DNA from: CAZGSG01 sp964528095
Lineage (GTDB): Bacteria > Bacteroidota > Bacteroidia > Chitinophagales > Chitinophagaceae
Reading direction: 5' to 3'
Assembly (NCBI GenBank): GCA_964528095.1
Contig: CAZGSG010000250.1
Location: forward strand, 1 to 8,670
DNA: 8,670 bases
Position 1 is the first letter of the stretch; each line of letters begins with the position of its first letter. The notes under the pieces are model-generated. The model made no database searches and was not told where the DNA came from. It was given only the letters and a program-made list of their open reading frames with translations. This document shows positions 6,187 through 8,670 of this stretch, piece by piece. The position numbers and the translations under genes are program-made.

Positions 6187-7298
6187 TATGGTAAGACAAA
6201 AACAGTGTCATTGGATTGTCGCAAATTCAATTTAAAAATAGTTTGAAGCGCATCTAATGTTTTGCCTAATTTTTTATCCCGGTTGAATGTTCCTTTGAAA
6301 ACATCGTTACTGGTTGTTTTGAAAATGACTTTAATATTATACCACCGCTCCAACTTCCGCATGAAAGCTCCAATATCTTGATCCTGAAAAGAAAAATATC
6401 CTTTGGTCCAACTCGCAACTCCTAAAGTATCTATACCTTCTATTGCTGTTGTATTTTCTTTACCGATTTGTAATTGTTCTCCGGGTAACAACTCTCTTGT
6501 ATCCGATGAGGTAATAACACTTACCTTTCCTTCCGTCAGTGTTATAGCAGTGAAAGGCTCATTGTCATAGTTATTAATATTAAAATGAGTACCGGTTGCA
6601 ACCACCATAGTTGCCGCTGATAGTTTTACTCTGAAAGGGCGAGTACTATCCTTGGCGATATCAAAATACGCTTCACCATTTAACTCTACTTCCCGCAGAT
6701 TTCCTGAAAATGTACCGGGATAGCTGAGTTTTGTGCCCGCATTTAACCAGACCCTTGTGCCATCAGGAAGTGTGACTTTGAAGTCATTGCCATAAGGTAT
6801 TACAAGCGTGTGCAGGCCTGGTTCCACAACTTTACTTGTCTGTTGATACACCAGTTCATTATTATTTATTTTCTCAATACCAGTTGCAATATTACCGGTG
6901 GTCAGGGAATCGAGTACAATAGATTTCCCGCCAGGTAATCTTAATGCAGGTAGGTTTAAACTATTCTTTGCCTGATCCGAAAAAGAAAGATTCTTTTTAT
7001 CACCCGGGAAAGCAAAATGATAAATAAAAAAACCGATAATAAGTAATACGGATGCTGCTACCATCAGGGGTACAAGCATGGATAGTGTCCGCTTTTTGCC
7101 CGTAGGTTTTTTTTGTAATCCCGGCAAATTTTTTTCATCCGTCAGGTCTTCGAACGCTTTCATATTGTCATCATTCTCCAGCACCCATGCATCCAACTCC
7201 TCATGTTCCTGCATGGTAATTGTATCATCCATGAACTTATCGATAAGGTGACCAATACGGGCAGGCAATTTTTCTCTTAATTGCTGGAGATGTTCCAT
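6186..7298 (-). CDS. FecR-family anti-sigma factor
   Basis: This 370-residue protein is a single-pass inner-membrane regulator. In the family it holds an ECF sigma factor and releases it when a TonB-dependent outer-membrane receptor signals ligand uptake. A cytoplasmic anti-sigma region (1-70) ends in basic residues, followed by a transmembrane helix at about 72-96 (MLVPLMVAASVLLIIGFFIY). The periplasmic FecR domain spans about 160-262 and includes VTLPDGTRVWLNAGTKLSYP, ELNGEAYFDI and GTHFNI. The C-terminal DUF4974-like domain (about 295-370) includes FSFQDQDIGAFMRKLERWYN. Length and architecture are normal for Bacteroidota. The usual adjacent ECF sigma gene is not upstream and no SusC/TonB receptor is downstream, since the gene runs convergently into the peptide locus. 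AAGGG lies just before the ATG. A link to the exporter is not shown. Confidence 0.93.
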   Translation of the reverse strand: MEHLQQLREKLPARIGHLIDKFMDDTITMQEHEELDAWVLENDDNMKAFEDLTDEKNLPGLQKKPTGKKRTLSMLVPLMVAASVLLIIGFFIYHFAFPGDKKNLSFSDQAKNSLNLPALRLPGGKSIVLDSLTTGNIATGIEKINNNELVYQQTSKVVEPGLHTLVIPYGNDFKVTLPDGTRVWLNAGTKLSYPGTFSGNLREVELNGEAYFDIAKDSTRPFRVKLSAATMVVATGTHFNINNYDNEPFTAITLTEGKVSVITSSDTRELLPGEQLQIGKENTTAIEGIDTLGVASWTKGYFSFQDQDIGAFMRKLERWYNIKVIFKTTSNDVFKGTFNRDKKLGKTLDALQTIFKLNLRQSNDTVFVLP

Positions 7299-7416
7299 AC
7301 CCTTAAGATAAGAAGGCTATTGATAAAAAAGCAGTTTAAGCAGGAAAACCGGGAAACAAAAAACCCTTAGGAGTCTGTCAGCATTGTGACCAAAAGTCTA
7401 CGTGCGAGAGTGGAAA
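7299..7416 (-). promoter_or_regulatory. Upstream region of the FecR gene with a repeated ACCCTTARGA motif
   Basis: This 118-bp gap holds the FecR gene's 5' region. Two near-identical decamers read on the plus strand, ACCCTTAAGA (7299-7308) and ACCCTTAGGA (7363-7372), start 64 bp apart. The first abuts the FecR start codon, where in the gene's direction it reads TCTTAAGGGT and could serve as a ribosome site. No perfect TAnnTTTG box was found on the minus strand here; TAGACTTTTG is one base too long. The gap suggests FecR may be transcribed separately from the small gene before it. Confidence 0.3.
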
Positions 7417-7734
7417 TCAGGTTTGAATCATCCAGGGCCGCCAGAGCGCTACCGGTTTGGAAAATAATGCGCAGAAGATATGATCTGCCAGGACCGGGTT
7501 AAGGTCCATCCGGGGTATATCAGGCAATACCTCGGCCTCAAATCCGAACTCTTTTAACAGGTTGATCAGCAGACAGGCTTCCACCGGACCGGATGCGCTC
7601 TTTACACGTAGAATACGATCGCAATCGCTAAGGTCGAAGTTAGCCCTGTAGTCGGCAAATTGCTGGTGTATCTCCATGATCAACATCCTGGCATGGTCCC
7701 GGTCTTCTACATCTGTTTTGAAAACTTCAATCAT
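7417..7734 (-). CDS. Small conserved-looking protein of unknown function (105 aa)
   Basis: The 105-residue product begins MIEVFKTDVEDRDHARMLIM and contains NFDLSDCDRILRVKS around residues 34-48. It has no signal peptide or membrane helix, so it should be cytoplasmic. The N-terminus looks like an alpha/beta fold with a buried Cys in the DCDRILRV strand. That sequence pattern resembles small uncharacterised proteins found across Bacteroidota, but I cannot name a function. It reads in the same direction as FecR, 118 bp upstream, in the place where an ECF sigma gene would often be; at 105 residues it is far too short for one and shows no sigma helix-turn-helix. The final residues (FSKPVALWRPWMIQT) look less family-like and may be a divergent end. 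It has no clear ribosome site. Confidence 0.75.
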   Translation of the reverse strand: MIEVFKTDVEDRDHARMLIMEIHQQFADYRANFDLSDCDRILRVKSASGPVEACLLINLLKEFGFEAEVLPDIPRMDLNPVLADHIFCALFSKPVALWRPWMIQT

Positions 7735-7743
7735 CTGTATTGT

Positions 7744-7863
7744 TTATTTACTTAATATCTCATTCAAAGTTAACAGGGCGAATATATGGTTAACATGATG
7801 TCCATCCTGGAACTTGTACGTTGAATGTCCTAATACTTGCTCAAATTTAACTTCAATAACCAT
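7744..7863 (-). CDS. Possible small ORF of 39 residues, or remnant
   Basis: An ATG at 7863-7861 opens a 39-residue frame, MVIEVKFEQVLGHSTYKFQD followed by GHHVNHIFALLTLNEILSK, ending at TAA 7744-7746, nine bases before the 105-aa gene. The amino-acid mix is protein-like. Its start (MVIEV) and end (NHIFALL) loosely recall the start (MIEV) and C-terminal part (DHIFCAL) of the following gene, so it may be a shortened, decayed copy. There is no ribosome site, and the likeness is short enough to be chance. Confidence 0.3.
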   Translation of the reverse strand: MVIEVKFEQVLGHSTYKFQDGHHVNHIFALLTLNEILSK

Positions 7864-8100
7864 CAGAGTACAGGGGTAAAGACGGCAATTTTGGGGGTTG
7901 GTTGCGACATCAGCTTATTTTCAAATGCCCCTCTTTTTTAGTATCCGCGTTTTTATCTCAACGGATGAATCGCTATACCGGGATATAGCGGAACCATACC
8001 TCTTATTTCAAACAGTAATGCGAAGTAAGCGTGTCAATAAGTATTCATTCTGCCGAAAGTAGTAGATTTGTCTTTGTCCAGATTAAGTTTATCAGTTATT
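7864..8100. other. Intergenic region between divergent genes, with two hairpins
   Basis: No convincing gene is seen in these 237 bases. They separate the minus-strand small genes from the plus-strand oxidoreductase and should hold promoters for both. Two adjacent hairpins lie in the middle: ATCCG (7943-7947) with CGGAT (7962-7966), and CGCTATA (7971-7977) with TATAGCG (7984-7990) around the loop CCGGGA. Neither has a following T-run, so they look more like operator or leader structures than terminators. Confidence 0.4.
8063..8070 (+). promoter_or_regulatory. Bacteroidota -7 promoter box TAGATTTG
   Basis: TAGATTTG matches the Bacteroidota TAnnTTTG consensus at every fixed position and lies 30 bases before the oxidoreductase ATG, a sensible leader length. 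No good TTG/TTTG -33 element is seen at the expected spacing, so the call rests on the -7 box and its placement. Confidence 0.5.
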
Positions 8101-8670
8101 ATGGAAACACATATTGTAAAGATCATCTCTATTACTTCAGTCACACATGACGTTAAAAGTTTCCGGGTCGAAAAACCAGCAGGATACCAGTTTATACCAG
8201 GGCAAGCTACAGAAGTGTCTGTAAATAAGCTTGGATGGGAAGAAGAAAGAAGGCCATTCACCTTTACTTCTCTTAATGAAGATCCGTGGCTGGAGTTTAC
8301 GATTAAGGGCTATACCGATCATCAGGGGGTGACCAATGAACTGCATCAATTAAAAGAGGGGGAAGAGTTGATCGTGCGGGATGTATGGGGTGCTATTGAA
8401 TACAAGGGGCCAGGATATTTTATTGCCGGTGGAGCAGGAATAACGCCGTTCATTGCCATACTTCGGCAATTGCATAAAGAGAAACGGTTAGCAGGTAATA
8501 TGCTTTTTTTCTCCAACAAAACAGCTGCTGATATCATTTATGAAAAGGAAATGAGTGACATGCTTGGTGTCAGGGCAAGGTTTATTCTTACGCAGGAAGA
8601 TAAGCCTGGTTATGAGAAAACAAAGATCAACCAGGAATTTCTAAAAAAGAATGTGGATGATTTTTCCAAA
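8101..8670 (+). CDS. Flavodoxin/ferredoxin reductase-like FAD/NAD(P)-binding oxidoreductase (3' truncated by window end)
   Basis: An open frame of 190 codons runs off the window without a stop. It has the ferredoxin-NADP reductase fold. The N-terminal FAD-binding barrel carries RPFTFTS (51-57), the FAD-contact motif equivalent to RxYS/T in this superfamily. The nucleotide-binding domain carries FIAGGAGITPF (107-117), the Gly-rich NAD(P) motif. The family shuttles electrons between NAD(P)H and flavodoxin, ferredoxin or another acceptor in the cytoplasm. The exact partner cannot be read from this part. Bacteroidota members of this type are about 220 residues, so perhaps 30 are missing. The ATG at 8101 is chosen because it begins the conserved strand (THIVKIISI) and follows a -7 box at a suitable distance. 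It is divergent from the FecR side and shows no evident link to the peptide locus. Confidence 0.88.
   Translation, partial: METHIVKIISITSVTHDVKSFRVEKPAGYQFIPGQATEVSVNKLGWEEERRPFTFTSLNEDPWLEFTIKGYTDHQGVTNELHQLKEGEELIVRDVWGAIEYKGPGYFIAGGAGITPFIAILRQLHKEKRLAGNMLFFSNKTAADIIYEKEMSDMLGVRARFILTQEDKPGYEKTKINQEFLKKNVDDFSK

Noticed and set aside
1..8670. CRISPR array, tRNA/rRNA or insertion sequence
   Set aside because: No regularly spaced repeats, no tRNA-like cloverleaf and no transposase frame or paired terminal repeats were seen.

Overview
The window looks like a Bacteroidota chromosome, probably a Chitinophagaceae-type organism. It carries an anti-sigma FecR with the Bacteroidota-specific C-terminal DUF4974-like domain, a C39-peptidase ABC exporter paired with an HlyD-type adaptor, a 'LSKEEQKRILGG' double-glycine leader peptide, and at least one perfect TAnnTTTG -7 box. 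The exception is roughly the first 500-545 bases. These are very AT-rich and have a Firmicutes-style layout: an intrinsic terminator, a TATAAT promoter, a strong AGGAG ribosome site and AGA/ATA/TTA codons. They encode a clostridial-type C_GCAxxG_C_C redox protein that runs in frame into the Bacteroidota gene. This is either an assembly or amplification chimera or a very recent fusion, and the first gene should be read with that in mind.

Region by region: 1-142 holds a terminator and a sigma-A-like promoter. 143-1939 is the chimeric reading frame; its authentic Bacteroidota part, from about residue 130, is the tail of a degenerate C39-like domain, a VKOR-like membrane domain and a DsbA/thioredoxin-like domain. 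2020-4389 is a peptidase-containing ABC transporter (C39 peptidase, membrane domain, ATPase). 4386-5777 is the HlyD/membrane-fusion subunit, translationally overlapping the transporter. 5778-5909 is a leader region with a 14-bp perfect palindrome. 5910-6119 is a 69-residue precursor with a double-glycine leader and an eight-cysteine core. 6135-6180 is a hairpin between convergent genes. 6186-7298 (minus) is FecR. 7417-7734 (minus) is a small conserved-looking protein of unknown function. 7744-7863 (minus) is a possible 39-residue ORF. 7864-8100 is a divergent intergenic region with hairpins and a promoter. 8101 to the window end is a truncated flavodoxin/ferredoxin-reductase-like FAD/NAD(P) oxidoreductase.

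The coherent system is the block 143-6119. The ABC exporter would cleave the leader after Gly-Gly and export the cysteine-rich core, the HlyD protein would link it across the envelope, and the VKOR-thioredoxin protein would supply disulfides in the periplasm. No lanthipeptide, radical-SAM or cyclodehydratase enzyme is visible, so disulfide formation is the only modification the window suggests. No TolC-like outer-membrane component and no ECF sigma partner for FecR are present here.
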